64,000 nucleotides of DNA from Bradyrhizobium lablabi (lineage in GTDB: Bacteria > Pseudomonadota > Alphaproteobacteria > Rhizobiales > Xanthobacteraceae): assembly GCF_001440475.1 (NCBI RefSeq), contig NZ_LLYB01000071.1, positions 153,795 to 217,794 of the forward strand. Reading direction: 5' to 3'. This document shows, in pieces, positions 1 to 8,056 of this stretch (position 1 is its first letter; each line of letters begins with the position of its first letter). The notes under the pieces were generated by a model that ran no database searches, was not told the DNA's origin, and saw only the letters and a program-made list of their open reading frames with translations. A program made the translations under genes and the position numbers.

Positions 1-102
1 GGCCTCGGCGCAGAAATCCGCGAAGGCGCGGGTGGGCTGAGGCCAAAGCGCGCAAGTGCGCATATCCTTGAAATGATGTGCTAGCCCGACTGCGTCATAA
101 GT
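1..102. other. Left-edge stretch without a supportable gene
   Basis: No complete gene fits here. On the minus strand, positions 63 down to 1 read as an open frame with MRTCALWPQPTRAFADF, which loosely resembles the end of LysR-type regulators, but an in-frame stop lies about 35 codons upstream. It could be a decayed regulator tail or chance. The window edge prevents a decision. Confidence 0.2.
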
Positions 103-205
103 TCCTCATGGTGAGGAGCGCGGAACGCGCGTCTCGAACCATGAGGCCCCGCCTGTGGCCTGCATCCTTCGAGACGCCCGCTTTGCGGGCTCCTCAGGAT
201 GAGGG
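103..205. repeat. Intergenic palindromic repeat, Bradyrhizobium style
   Basis: Two nested palindromes lie back to back. CCTCATGGT (104-112) pairs with ACCATGAGG (138-146), and CATCCT (163-168) pairs with AGGATG (196-201) around a CCGCTTTGCGGG-like inner stem. From memory this class of element is scattered between genes in Bradyrhizobium genomes. It sits just past the end of the AraC gene, where it could act as a transcript-end hairpin. Confidence 0.7.
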
Positions 206-217
206 TTGAACGTAGAA

Positions 218-1237
218 CTAATGCATCCTGCGCAGGGTTGCCGATGGCGTCTCGCCGAATTTGGCGCGGTAGGCGCTTGCCATTCGGCTGAGATGGGTAA
301 ACCCAAGCTCGAAGGCGATGTCGGTGATGCTGTCGTGAGCGGAGGCGGCGGTCAGTCGGACATTGAGATGCGCAAGGCGGATGTCGCGCAGCATCTCTGA
401 GATCGATGTTCCAAAGTGCCGTTGGAAGCCGAGTTGCAGCGCGCGGATGCCTACGCCAGAGGCCGCGGCAAGTTCTATGAGATCGAGCGGCTCGTCCGCA
501 TGCGCCGTGAGGAAATCACGTGCCCGCCGCAACGATGGCGGCAGCGCTTCGGCCCGGCCGCCAAACCGGTCGATCGCATCGCTTGCGCTGTGGCGCTGGC
601 CGTGGAGCAAAGCACCGAGCAGCGTCTCGCGCAGATCGGCAGCCACGATTGGCGAGAGCGGCCGTTGCGGCCCGAGGCGTTCGGCAAGATCGACGAACCC
701 CGAGATCTGCGAGTGAAGCGCCCGGCCGCCTGCAGAGGTGAGATCGACCTCAGGCTCGAATTCGACCGTGCCTGCCGGCTGGCCCGACAGCGCCGCGGCC
801 CGCTGTTCCAACATACGGCGTTCGACCAGCACAATGATCTGGGCGCAATCGCTTTCCCAAGTCATTCGCGTGGGAATCGTCGGCGATAACAGTGAAGCGC
901 AGGCGCCGGGAGCGGTTGCGATGTCGCGCGAGGCGGTTCGGATCCGCGCTGCGCCGTGCACGGGGATTTGCAGCAGGAAGAAGCGCTCGAGACAGCCGGG
1001 ATCGATCGATACCGACCCGCCATAAGCGACGTAATTGACGGACAGCCCGCCAAAGATCGCGCTGTTATGCAGGGCAAAGAATTCGGGTGACGTGCTGTAT
1101 TCGGGCGTCAGTCGATGCGGGCAGAATATCCGCCCGACCGCGTCGGCGGCAGCGTCGACACTGTCGGTCGAAACGCGGTTGAACGCCGCCAACCGAACCG
1201 TCGGATCATGCCTGACAATGCTGGTGCCCGCCGCCAC
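218..1237 (-). CDS. AraC-family transcriptional regulator
   Basis: A 339-residue DNA-binding regulator. The C-terminal hundred residues form the two-helix-turn-helix AraC module: the first helix pair is around LDLIELAAASGVGIRALQ and the second around ITDIAFELGFTHLSRM, ending FGETPSATLRRMH. The N-terminal 200 residues resemble the AraC-binding-like sensor domain often found in regulators of aromatic catabolism. The start is GTG at 1237, with GGAGAA about 12 bases upstream. It is divergent from the cupin/FMO genes, and a regulatory box shared with the CoA ligase and kynurenine genes lies only 16-36 bases upstream (1253-1273). It may therefore belong to that regulon. The effector is unknown. Confidence 0.88.
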   Translation of the reverse strand: MAAGTSIVRHDPTVRLAAFNRVSTDSVDAAADAVGRIFCPHRLTPEYSTSPEFFALHNSAIFGGLSVNYVAYGGSVSIDPGCLERFFLLQIPVHGAARIRTASRDIATAPGACASLLSPTIPTRMTWESDCAQIIVLVERRMLEQRAAALSGQPAGTVEFEPEVDLTSAGGRALHSQISGFVDLAERLGPQRPLSPIVAADLRETLLGALLHGQRHSASDAIDRFGGRAEALPPSLRRARDFLTAHADEPLDLIELAAASGVGIRALQLGFQRHFGTSISEMLRDIRLAHLNVRLTAASAHDSITDIAFELGFTHLSRMASAYRAKFGETPSATLRRMH

Positions 1238-1252
1238 GGCCCAGTTCTCCGC

Positions 1253-1273
1253 ATTATTTGAAGCCTATAATAT
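1253..1273. promoter_or_regulatory. Operator-like box A
   Basis: The core ATTTGAAGCCTATAAT is an imperfect palindrome around AAGCYT. It matches boxes at 3566-3586 and 7947-7967 at about 16-17 of 21 positions in pairwise comparison by eye. It lies in the AraC/cupin divergent gap, immediately upstream of the AraC start. The size and symmetry suggest a MarR-type or similar dimeric repressor site; the protein is not identified. Confidence 0.6.
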
Positions 1274-1504
1274 CTGCCGGCGCCCCGGTTGGAAAGGCGA
1301 TTTGGTGGCCGCTGGTGCCCGATCGGAAGGCAGCCGGGTGCGGTCACGCCGTCCTCCTGTCATTTCGCGCCGCAGCAATGCGAAATTTTCCTCGTCACGT
1401 CCGGCGGATTCGTTTTGCGGCTAGACGGTCGCCGTGGCCCGATCCAGCCTGCGCGAACCATTCGGAACGTCGCAACCACATCAACCCGAGACAGGAGATG
1501 GACA

Positions 1505-1954
1505 ATGGCAGCGCTCGAAAAAGGCATCACCGCCAACGGCACCGGCTATGGCGGCAAGACCTGGAACATCCTGGGTCAGGTCTACTTCCCCAAGGCGATC
1601 ACCGATTCCACCTTCGCGTTCGAGACCAACAGCGAGCCCGGCCAGTTCGTGCCGGTGCACGTTCACCCGACGCAGGACGAATTCATCCTGGTGCAGGAGG
1701 GCGTTCTCGACCTCAAGCTCGATGGTGTCTGGGTGCAGGCCAAGGCCGGCGATCTCGTCCGGATGCCGCGCGGCATTCCGCATGGCTACTTCAACAAGTC
1801 GGACAAGCCGGCGCGCGCGCTGTTCTGGGTGTCGCCGATGCAGAAGCTCGAGGCGCTGTTCAACCAGCTCCACAATCTGACCGACCCCGCAGAGGTGGTG
1901 CGGATCTCGGCGCTGCATGAAGTGGACTTCCTGCCGCCCGAGGCGAACGAGTAG
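1505..1954 (+). CDS. Cupin-domain protein
   Basis: A 149-residue single-domain cupin. Motif 1 is visible as FVPVHVHPTQDEFILVQEG (metal-binding H-x-H and later E), and motif 2 as GDLVRMPRGIPHGYFNKSD with its histidine. These residues normally bind Fe, Mn or Zn in a small beta barrel. The frame stays open back to 1289, but ATG 1505 with AGGAG 7-11 bases upstream gives the natural start and removes a non-cupin leader. The FMO-type gene follows 44 bases later in the same direction, so the two are probably co-transcribed. The substrate is unknown; it could be a small oxygenase, isomerase or binding protein. Confidence 0.82.
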   Translation: MAALEKGITANGTGYGGKTWNILGQVYFPKAITDSTFAFETNSEPGQFVPVHVHPTQDEFILVQEGVLDLKLDGVWVQAKAGDLVRMPRGIPHGYFNKSDKPARALFWVSPMQKLEALFNQLHNLTDPAEVVRISALHEVDFLPPEANE

Positions 1955-1998
1955 CGCGCATCAATCTATTCCAGGCCAATCCTTGCGGGAGACTTGTC

Positions 1999-3489
1999 AT
2001 GATCAGGCGAAAACAGGTTTGTATCATCGGCGCCGGCGTATCGGGGTTGGCGGCTGCAAAAGCGTTCGCCGCGCGCGGTCATCGGATCACGATCATTGAG
2101 CGCAGCGGCGATCTTGGCGGCGTCTGGGAGCCTGCGCGATCCTATCCCGAGGTGCAAACGCAAAGCCCGAAGGATCTCTATCGCTACACCGACAAGGCGA
2201 TGCCGGATTCCTATCCGGAATGGCCGAAGGGTCCGCAGGTCCACGCCTATCTGACGGAATACGCAAAGGACAACAATCTCCTCGGCGCAATCCGCTTCAA
2301 TACGACAGTGGCGCAGATGGACCGTCGGCCGGACGCGAAGCCGGGCTGGCGGCTCGATCTGCGCGGGCCGGACGGCAGCACCGGCCATGAGGATTTCGAT
2401 TTCGTCGCTGTTTGCACCGGGCAGTTCAACGAGCCGCAGACGCTCAGCCTGGCCGGCGAAGATGCCTTCAAGGCGCAGGGCGGGCGCATCATGCACTCCT
2501 CGAAATACAACGACCCTGAGATCGCCAGGGGCCGCAGGATCGTCGTGCTCGGCGGATCGAAGTCGGCGACCGACATTGCCGTCAATGCAGTCAATTCCGG
2601 CGCCGCCGAAGCCACGCTGGTGTACCGCGAGCCGGTGTGGCGGATTCCCTATTTCATCGGTGGTCTCGTCAATTTCAAACGCATTCTCTACATCCGCGCG
2701 CAGGAGGAGATGTTCAAAAGCTGGGGCATCGGCGCAATGTCGCGGTTCGCGCATGCGGTGGCAAAGCCGTTGGTCTGGGCCAACTGGCGCGGACTGGAGA
2801 GCCTTCTCAAGGTTCAGCTCAAGCTCGGCAAATGCGACATGGTGCCGAAAGAGCGGATCGAGGACGGCGTCAACTGCTCGGTGCCGATTGCGACGCCAGG
2901 ATTCTTCCCGATGGTCGCCGACGGTCGCATCAAGGCGATCAGAGGCAGCTTTGCGCGCTACGACGGCAATTCCATCGTGATGACCGGCGGGCAGCGCGTC
3001 CAGGCCGACGTCGCCGTGCTCGCGATCGGCTACAAATTGGGCGTGCCGTTCCTGCCGCAGGCATACCGTGAAAAACTCGTCGATCCCGACGGGCAGTATC
3101 GGCTCTATCGTCTCATTGCCAACCCAGACCTGCCGGAGATGGGATTCGTCGGCTTCAACTCCAGCTTCTGCACGGTGTTGTGCGCCGACCTCGCGGCGAA
3201 CTGGCTGGTGCGTTATGCCGATGGCCAATTGGCGCGGCAGCCCACGCTGAAGGCGATGCAGGACAACATCGAGATGATGCTGCATTTCAGGCGCGTCGAG
3301 CGGCCGGCGGCCGGCGTCTATGGCGGGCTGTGCGTCGCGCCCTATCACTTCAAGCATTTCGACGAACTGCTCGCCGATATCGGCGTGTCCGGACGGCGGG
3401 CCAATCCGCTGGTGGAGAAATTCACCCCGCCCGACGCGGCGGCCTATGGCCGCTTCCTCGCCGCGGCGCCCGCCTATCAGGCAGCCTGA
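1999..3489 (+). CDS. FMO-type flavin-containing monooxygenase
   Basis: A 496-residue flavoprotein of the class B monooxygenase group, which uses FAD and NADPH to insert oxygen into ketones, amines or sulfides. The FAD Rossmann motif is VCIIGAGVSGLAAA at residues 7-20. The FMO fingerprint region appears as GGRIMHSSKYND, and a second nucleotide-binding motif follows at RIVVLGGSKSATDIAV. The length is normal for the family. It sits downstream of the cupin gene and upstream of the CoA ligase. It is not the fused 2-aminobenzoyl-CoA monooxygenase/reductase, so a role in anthranilate breakdown cannot be assumed from position. Confidence 0.85.
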   Translation: MIRRKQVCIIGAGVSGLAAAKAFAARGHRITIIERSGDLGGVWEPARSYPEVQTQSPKDLYRYTDKAMPDSYPEWPKGPQVHAYLTEYAKDNNLLGAIRFNTTVAQMDRRPDAKPGWRLDLRGPDGSTGHEDFDFVAVCTGQFNEPQTLSLAGEDAFKAQGGRIMHSSKYNDPEIARGRRIVVLGGSKSATDIAVNAVNSGAAEATLVYREPVWRIPYFIGGLVNFKRILYIRAQEEMFKSWGIGAMSRFAHAVAKPLVWANWRGLESLLKVQLKLGKCDMVPKERIEDGVNCSVPIATPGFFPMVADGRIKAIRGSFARYDGNSIVMTGGQRVQADVAVLAIGYKLGVPFLPQAYREKLVDPDGQYRLYRLIANPDLPEMGFVGFNSSFCTVLCADLAANWLVRYADGQLARQPTLKAMQDNIEMMLHFRRVERPAAGVYGGLCVAPYHFKHFDELLADIGVSGRRANPLVEKFTPPDAAAYGRFLAAAPAYQAA

Positions 3490-3499
3490 GAGGCGGTTC

Positions 3500-3523
3500 C
3501 CCGCAGGGGGTAACCCCTGCGGG
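3500..3523. terminator. Strong hairpin after the FMO gene
   Basis: CCCGCAGGGG (3500-3509) and CCCCTGCGGG (3514-3523) form a perfect 10-bp stem closed by GTAA, a GNRA-class tetraloop. It starts 10 bases after the FMO stop. No T-run follows, so it may be an mRNA 3'-end stabiliser or a Rho-assisted end rather than a classical intrinsic terminator. Confidence 0.6.
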
Positions 3524-3565
3524 CATGAAGGCATGATTTCACCCTCGATTCCGCACTTGCGCAAA

Positions 3566-3586
3566 ATTGTTTTAAGCCTAAAATGA
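3566..3586. promoter_or_regulatory. Operator-like box B upstream of the CoA ligase
   Basis: The core GTTTTAAGCCTAAAATG is nearly symmetric and matches the boxes at 1253 and 7947. It lies 70-90 bases before the CoA ligase start, a usual position for a promoter-overlapping operator. Confidence 0.65.
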
Positions 3587-3656
3587 TTTGCGAGACGGCG
3601 TTGCCCGGCGTCCTCGATATTGATCTCGAGCCTTTCATTGATGGAAGCGAGGGGAG

Positions 3657-5363
3657 ATGAAGATGTCAGGTATAACTCCCAGCCGGACCGCTGGTCGGTC
3701 TCTTGGCCCGTCGGGCCATGTCGACGACTTTGCGCGGCGACACCTGCCGCCTTTAGAACAATGGCCGGACCTGCTGCTTGATCGGCCCGAGTTTCAATAT
3801 CCGGAATATCTCAATGCTGCGGTCGAACTGACCGACCGGATCGTCGAAAAAGGCTGGGGTGACCGGATCGCGCTGATCGGCAACGGCCGCCAGCGCACCT
3901 ACAAGGAACTGGCTGACTGGTCCAACCGCCTGGCGCATGCGCTGGTGGAGAACTACGGCGTCAAGCCCGGCAACCGCGTTCTGATCCGCTCCGGCAACAA
4001 CCCGGCGCTGGTCGCGGCATGGCTGGCGGCCACCAAGGCCGGCGCCGTCGTCGTCAACACCATGCCGATGCTGCGCGCCGGCGAGCTGAGCAAGATGGTC
4101 GACAAGGCGGAGATTGCGCTGGCGCTGACCGACAGCCGCATCGCCGACGAACTGGTCGCCTGCGCGAAGACCAGCCGCTTCCTCAAGCAGGTTGTGAATT
4201 TCGACGGCACCTCCAACCATGATGCTGAGCTCGACCGGGTGGCGCTGAACAAGCCGGTGAAGTTCGACGCCGTGAAGACGGGCCGCGACGACGTCGCACT
4301 ATTGGGATTCACCTCCGGCACCACGGGTGAGCCCAAGGCGACGATGCATTTCCATCGCGACCTCATGATCGTGGCCGACGGTTATGCGAGCGAAGTCCTC
4401 AACGTGACCGAGGACGATGTCTTCGTGGGCTCGCCGCCGCTCGCCTTTACCTTCGGGCTCGGGGGACTGGCGATCTTCCCCTTGCGGTTCGGCGCGACGG
4501 CGACGCTTTTGGAAAACGCGTCGCCGCCCGAGATGATCAAGATCATCGAGACCTACAAGGCCACGATCTGCTTTACCTCACCGACGGCGTATCGCGTGAT
4601 GATGGCCGCAATGGACAACGGCGCCGATCTGTCGTCGCTGCGGCTGGCGGTTTCCGCCGGCGAGACGTTACCGGCGCCGGTGTTCGAAAGCTGGACCCGC
4701 AAGACCGGCAAGACCATTCTCGACGGCATCGGCTCGACCGAACTGCTCCACATCTTCATCACCAACCGCGTCGGCGATGCGGTGGCGGGGACGACGGGGA
4801 AACCGGTCGCAGGCTACGAGGCGAAGATCGTCGACGACGACATGAACGAATTGCCTGGTGGCACCGTCGGCAAGCTTGCGGTGCGCGGGCCGACCGGCTG
4901 CCGCTATCTCGCCGACACGAGGCAATCGAACTATGTGCGCGACGGCTGGAACCTGACGGGCGATTCCTTTGTTTGCGACGCCAATGGGCGGCTGTCCTTT
5001 GTCGCCCGCTCGGACGACATGATCGTCTCCTCCGGCTACAACATCGCCGGTCCCGAGGTCGAAGCGGCGTTGCTGTCGCATCCGGCCGTCGCCGAATGCG
5101 GCGTAGTCGGCGCGCCCGACGAGGCGCGCGGCATGATCGTCAAGGCTTACGTTGTCCTGACGGGCGGCGCGGCGGCCGATGCCGCGCTGACGCAGGCGCT
5201 GCAGGACCACGTCAAGCAGGCGATTGCGCCCTATAAATATCCGCGCGCGATCGAATATGTCGCGCAACTGCCGAAGACCGAAACCGGCAAGCTCCGGCGC
5301 TTTGCGTTGAGGCAGATGGCGGCGGCCGGAGCTGCGTCATCGCCTGACGTTGCCGCGGAGTGA
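3657..5363 (+). CDS. Benzoate/2-aminobenzoate-type CoA ligase
   Basis: A 568-residue ANL-superfamily adenylate-forming enzyme that activates an aromatic acid with ATP and CoA. The P-loop motif FTSGTTGEPKATMHFHRD starts near residue 219. It is followed by DDVFVGSPPLAFTFGLGG, then the adenylate motif DGIGSTELLHIF and the C-terminal catalytic lysine in PKTETGKLRRF. The PKATMHFHRD form is the one I recall from 2-aminobenzoate-CoA ligases. The nearby kynurenine genes, whose product would be anthranilate, support that substrate over benzoate. ATG 3657 abuts a GGGGAG motif; ATG 3663 has better spacing and may be the true start. Box B lies upstream and a RidA gene follows. Confidence 0.85.
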   Translation: MKMSGITPSRTAGRSLGPSGHVDDFARRHLPPLEQWPDLLLDRPEFQYPEYLNAAVELTDRIVEKGWGDRIALIGNGRQRTYKELADWSNRLAHALVENYGVKPGNRVLIRSGNNPALVAAWLAATKAGAVVVNTMPMLRAGELSKMVDKAEIALALTDSRIADELVACAKTSRFLKQVVNFDGTSNHDAELDRVALNKPVKFDAVKTGRDDVALLGFTSGTTGEPKATMHFHRDLMIVADGYASEVLNVTEDDVFVGSPPLAFTFGLGGLAIFPLRFGATATLLENASPPEMIKIIETYKATICFTSPTAYRVMMAAMDNGADLSSLRLAVSAGETLPAPVFESWTRKTGKTILDGIGSTELLHIFITNRVGDAVAGTTGKPVAGYEAKIVDDDMNELPGGTVGKLAVRGPTGCRYLADTRQSNYVRDGWNLTGDSFVCDANGRLSFVARSDDMIVSSGYNIAGPEVEAALLSHPAVAECGVVGAPDEARGMIVKAYVVLTGGAAADAALTQALQDHVKQAIAPYKYPRAIEYVAQLPKTETGKLRRFALRQMAAAGAASSPDVAAE

Positions 5364-5394
5364 ATGCTTTGAATTGGACGAAGGAGAACAGCCG

Positions 5395-5847
5395 GTGACC
5401 GCGCCCAAAGGCCCCACACTGAGTGTGGTGCCTCATCCCAAGACCGACGCCTCTGGCCCGCAAGTGCTGCAGCCGAGCGGGTGGCCGATGCCAAAAGGCT
5501 ACGCCAACGGCATGGCCGCCGATGGCCGGCTTGTGGTGACGGGTGGGGTGATCGGCTGGGACACGAAAGGGTATCTGGCGCCCGATTTCGTGGCGCAGGT
5601 GCGCCAGACGCTTTCCAACATTGCCGAGATCCTTGCCGAGGGTGGCGCCAGGCCAGAGCATCTGGTGCGGCTCACTTGGTATGTCGTCGACATCGAGGAA
5701 TATCTCGCCAGCCTGAAAGAGCTCGGTCGCGTCTATCGCGAGATTTTCGGCGCGCATTATCCGGCGATGGCGCTGGTGCAGGTGGTTCGCCTGGTCGAGA
5801 AGGAAGCCCGCGTCGAGATCGAAGCTACCGCAGTGGTGCCGCGCTGA
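5395..5847 (+). CDS. RidA-family (YjgF/YER057c/UK114) protein
   Basis: A 150-residue RidA-like enamine/imine deaminase or related hydrolase. The small trimeric fold is recognisable from GRLVVTGGVIGWD, the helix VRQTLSNIAEILAEGGA, LVRLTWYVVDIEEY, and the closing VVRLVEKEARVEIEATAVVP. The frame opens further upstream with TTG 5350 inside the ligase gene, but GTG 5395 with AAGGAG eight bases before it is the better start. It follows the CoA ligase by 31 bases in the same direction. A RidA relative in an aromatic or kynurenine block could clear reactive imines or act on a ring-derived enamine; the exact substrate is unknown. Confidence 0.85.
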   Translation: MTAPKGPTLSVVPHPKTDASGPQVLQPSGWPMPKGYANGMAADGRLVVTGGVIGWDTKGYLAPDFVAQVRQTLSNIAEILAEGGARPEHLVRLTWYVVDIEEYLASLKELGRVYREIFGAHYPAMALVQVVRLVEKEARVEIEATAVVPR

Positions 5848-5868
5848 TTTCAGCTTGTCGGGGTCGTC

Positions 5869-6708
5869 CTAGAGCTCCGTTCTCAGCTTCCAGAGCTCCG
5901 GAAACAGTTCGACCTCGAGCATCTTGCGCAAATAGGAAACGCCCGACGTGCCGCCGGTCCCGCGTTTCAGGCCGATGATGCGCTCGACCGTCGTGACGTG
6001 GTTGAAGCGCCAGCGGCGGAAATAGTCTTCGAAATCGACCAGCTTTTCAGCAAGTTCGTAGAGCATCCAGTGTTTCGCCGGTGAGGCATATACGGTCTTC
6101 CAGGCCGCCAAGACCTCGTCGTTCGGCGTGCGCTTGCCGCGCCAATCGGTCCGGCGCGCGTCCTCGCCGATGTCAAAACCATTGCGCGCCAGCAATAGCA
6201 GCGCCTCGTCATAGAGGCCCGGCTCGGCGAGAATTTCCTCGAGCTTGGCCGTGATGTCGGCGCGGTGGGCGTGCGGGCCCAGCAGCGCCAGATTGCGATT
6301 GCCGGCGAGGAACTCGATGGCGCGGTACTGGTACGACTGGAAACCCGAGGACTGCCCGAGTTGATCGCGAAACTCGGAATATTCACTGGGTGTCATCGTT
6401 CGCAACACGTCCCAGGCGGTATTGAGCTGCTCGAAGATCCGGGCAACGCGCGACAGCATCTTGAAGGCGGGCTGCAACTGGTCGTGGCGGATCGCCTTGA
6501 TGGCGGAGCGGATTTCGTGGATGGCCAGCTTCATCCAGAGTTCGGACGTCTGGTGCTGGATGATGAACAGCAGTTCGTCATGCGCCTTCGAGAGAGGCTC
6601 TTGCGCGTCCAGAAGTCGTTCCAGATGCAGATAATCGCTGTAGGACATGCGCCCTTCGAACGACATCTGGGCTCCCTCACGCGGGGAGTCGTCGGGCTTG
6701 CCGGTCAT
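5869..6708 (-). CDS. kynA: Tryptophan 2,3-dioxygenase
   Basis: A 279-residue haem dioxygenase that opens the indole ring of L-tryptophan to N-formylkynurenine. The family is clear from [14 protein letters not shown] (active-site His52), the [18 protein letters not shown] motif, the haem-ligand region [20 protein letters not shown] (His237), and [11 protein letters not shown] near the C terminus. The start codon overlaps the kynU stop as ATGA, so the two are translationally coupled with kynU first. A second in-frame ATG (residue 15, before SFEGRMSY) could also serve. It ends 21 bases from the convergent RidA gene. Confidence 0.97.
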   Translation of the reverse strand: MTGKPDDSPREGAQMSFEGRMSYSDYLHLERLLDAQEPLSKAHDELLFIIQHQTSELWMKLAIHEIRSAIKAIRHDQLQPAFKMLSRVARIFEQLNTAWDVLRTMTPSEYSEFRDQLGQSSGFQSYQYRAIEFLAGNRNLALLGPHAHRADITAKLEEILAEPGLYDEALLLLARNGFDIGEDARRTDWRGKRTPNDEVLAAWKTVYASPAKHWMLYELAEKLVDFEDYFRRWRFNHVTTVERIIGLKRGTGGTSGVSYLRKMLEVELFPELWKLRTEL

Positions 6709-7898
6709 GTGACGAGCGCCTTCTTGCGGTATTCCGCGGTATCCCAGCGACGATTGGTCAGGACGTCGGCGATGATGTCGACTGCCGCGCGAACCTCGGC
6801 TTCTCCGATATAGAGCGGCGTAAAGCCGAAGCGCATCATGTCAGGCGCGCGGAAGTCGCCGATCACGTCGCGCGCGATCAGCGCCTGCATGATGGCGTAG
6901 CCCTCCGGGTGGCGGAACGAAACCTGGCTGCCGCGCCGCGTTCCGTCCCGCGGCGAAGCCAGCGTCAGTTCGGGACAACTTGCTTCGACTTCGTGGATGA
7001 AGAGGTCGGCGAGCGCGATCGATGCATGGCGCACGTCGGCCATGCTGACGCCGTCCCAGACGTCGAGGGCCGCGTCGAGCGCAGCCATCGCAATGATCGG
7101 CGGCGTGCCGACCCGCATCCGCTCGATGCCCGGACCGGCGCGATAGTCGAGGTCAAAGGCAAAGGGCGCGCGATGACCCATCCAGCCGGAAAGCGCCGGC
7201 CGCGCCGTATCGGCGTGCTTCGGCGCGACATAGATGAAGGCCGGCGCGCCGGGACCGGCATTGAGATATTTGTAGGTGCAGCCGACGGCGAAGTCGGCTC
7301 CGGCATTTTCCAACTCGACCGGAAGCGCGCCTGCGGAATGCGCGAGATCCCAGACCGTCAGCGCGCCCGCGGCATGCGCCTTGCGCGTCAGCGCGCGCAT
7401 GTCGTGCAGCCGGCCGGTGCGATAGTCGACCTCGGTCAGCATCAAGGCCGCGATCGTCTCGTCGATGGCGGCTTCGACGTCTTCGGGCGCAACGACCTTC
7501 AACTCGTAGCCACGGTCGAGCGATTCAAGCAGGCCGCTGGCGATGTAGAGATCGGACGGAAAGTTGCCGTTGTCCGACAGGATCACGCGCCGCGAGGGAC
7601 TGAGCCCGAGCGCCGAGGCCAGCGCCTGGTAGACCTTGACGGACAGCGTATCGCCCACCATCACCGTCCCGTCGGCAGCGCCGATCAAACGGCCGATGCG
7701 GTCGCCAATACGCCGCGGCTGCGTCATCCACCCGGCGACGTTCCAGCCCTTGATGAGGTGCTTGCCCCATTCCTCCGATATCATGCGGCCGACGCGATCG
7801 GCGGCTGCAACGGGCAGGGGACCGAGCGAATTGCCGTCCAGATAGATCACGCCATCCGGGATGGCGAACCGGGATCTTGTTCGCGTGAAATCGGTCAT
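6705..7898 (-). CDS. kynU: Kynureninase
   Basis: A 397-residue PLP enzyme that cleaves L-kynurenine to anthranilate and alanine. The PLP lysine is K210 in [19 protein letters not shown], and the aspartate that contacts the PLP ring is in [27 protein letters not shown] near the N terminus is a classic kynureninase motif, and the length is normal. It is the first gene of a kynU-kynA pair. It is divergent from the formamidase gene across a 158-base gap that contains operator-like box C, so the three enzymes of tryptophan-to-anthranilate conversion are probably co-regulated. Confidence 0.97.
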   Translation of the reverse strand: MTDFTRTRSRFAIPDGVIYLDGNSLGPLPVAAADRVGRMISEEWGKHLIKGWNVAGWMTQPRRIGDRIGRLIGAADGTVMVGDTLSVKVYQALASALGLSPSRRVILSDNGNFPSDLYIASGLLESLDRGYELKVVAPEDVEAAIDETIAALMLTEVDYRTGRLHDMRALTRKAHAAGALTVWDLAHSAGALPVELENAGADFAVGCTYKYLNAGPGAPAFIYVAPKHADTARPALSGWMGHRAPFAFDLDYRAGPGIERMRVGTPPIIAMAALDAALDVWDGVSMADVRHASIALADLFIHEVEASCPELTLASPRDGTRRGSQVSFRHPEGYAIMQALIARDVIGDFRAPDMMRFGFTPLYIGEAEVRAAVDIIADVLTNRRWDTAEYRKKALVT

Positions 7899-7946
7899 GT
7901 CTTTCCCTGTTCCGCCGCCCCGGTGGAATTATTCGCGCTGATGTCA

Positions 7947-7967
7947 ATTATTTCAAGCTTAAAATTT
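7947..7967. promoter_or_regulatory. Operator-like box C in the kynU/formamidase divergent region
   Basis: The core ATTTCAAGCTTAAAATT has a perfect AAGCTT centre and AT-rich symmetric arms. It matches the boxes at 1253 and 3566. It lies about 50 bases before kynU and 90 before the formamidase gene, and so could control both. Confidence 0.65.
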
Positions 7968-8056
7968 ATGGCGGCAGGCGCGCTTCCCGGTATAGACTGG
8001 TTACTCGCGGACATCGATCCCGCCCGGCCACAAGCTCGAATGGAAGCAGAACCCGC

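Noticed and set aside
1-63. Short minus-strand frame resembling a LysR C terminus
   Set aside because: Only about 21-35 codons are visible, an in-frame stop lies upstream, and the window edge prevents confirmation; kept only as a note in the first feature.
1966-3564. 532-codon minus-strand open frame opposite the FMO gene
   Set aside because: It mirrors a strongly supported flavoprotein gene, has no recognisable motifs and shows the histidine/arginine/aspartate bias of an antisense frame in GC-rich DNA.
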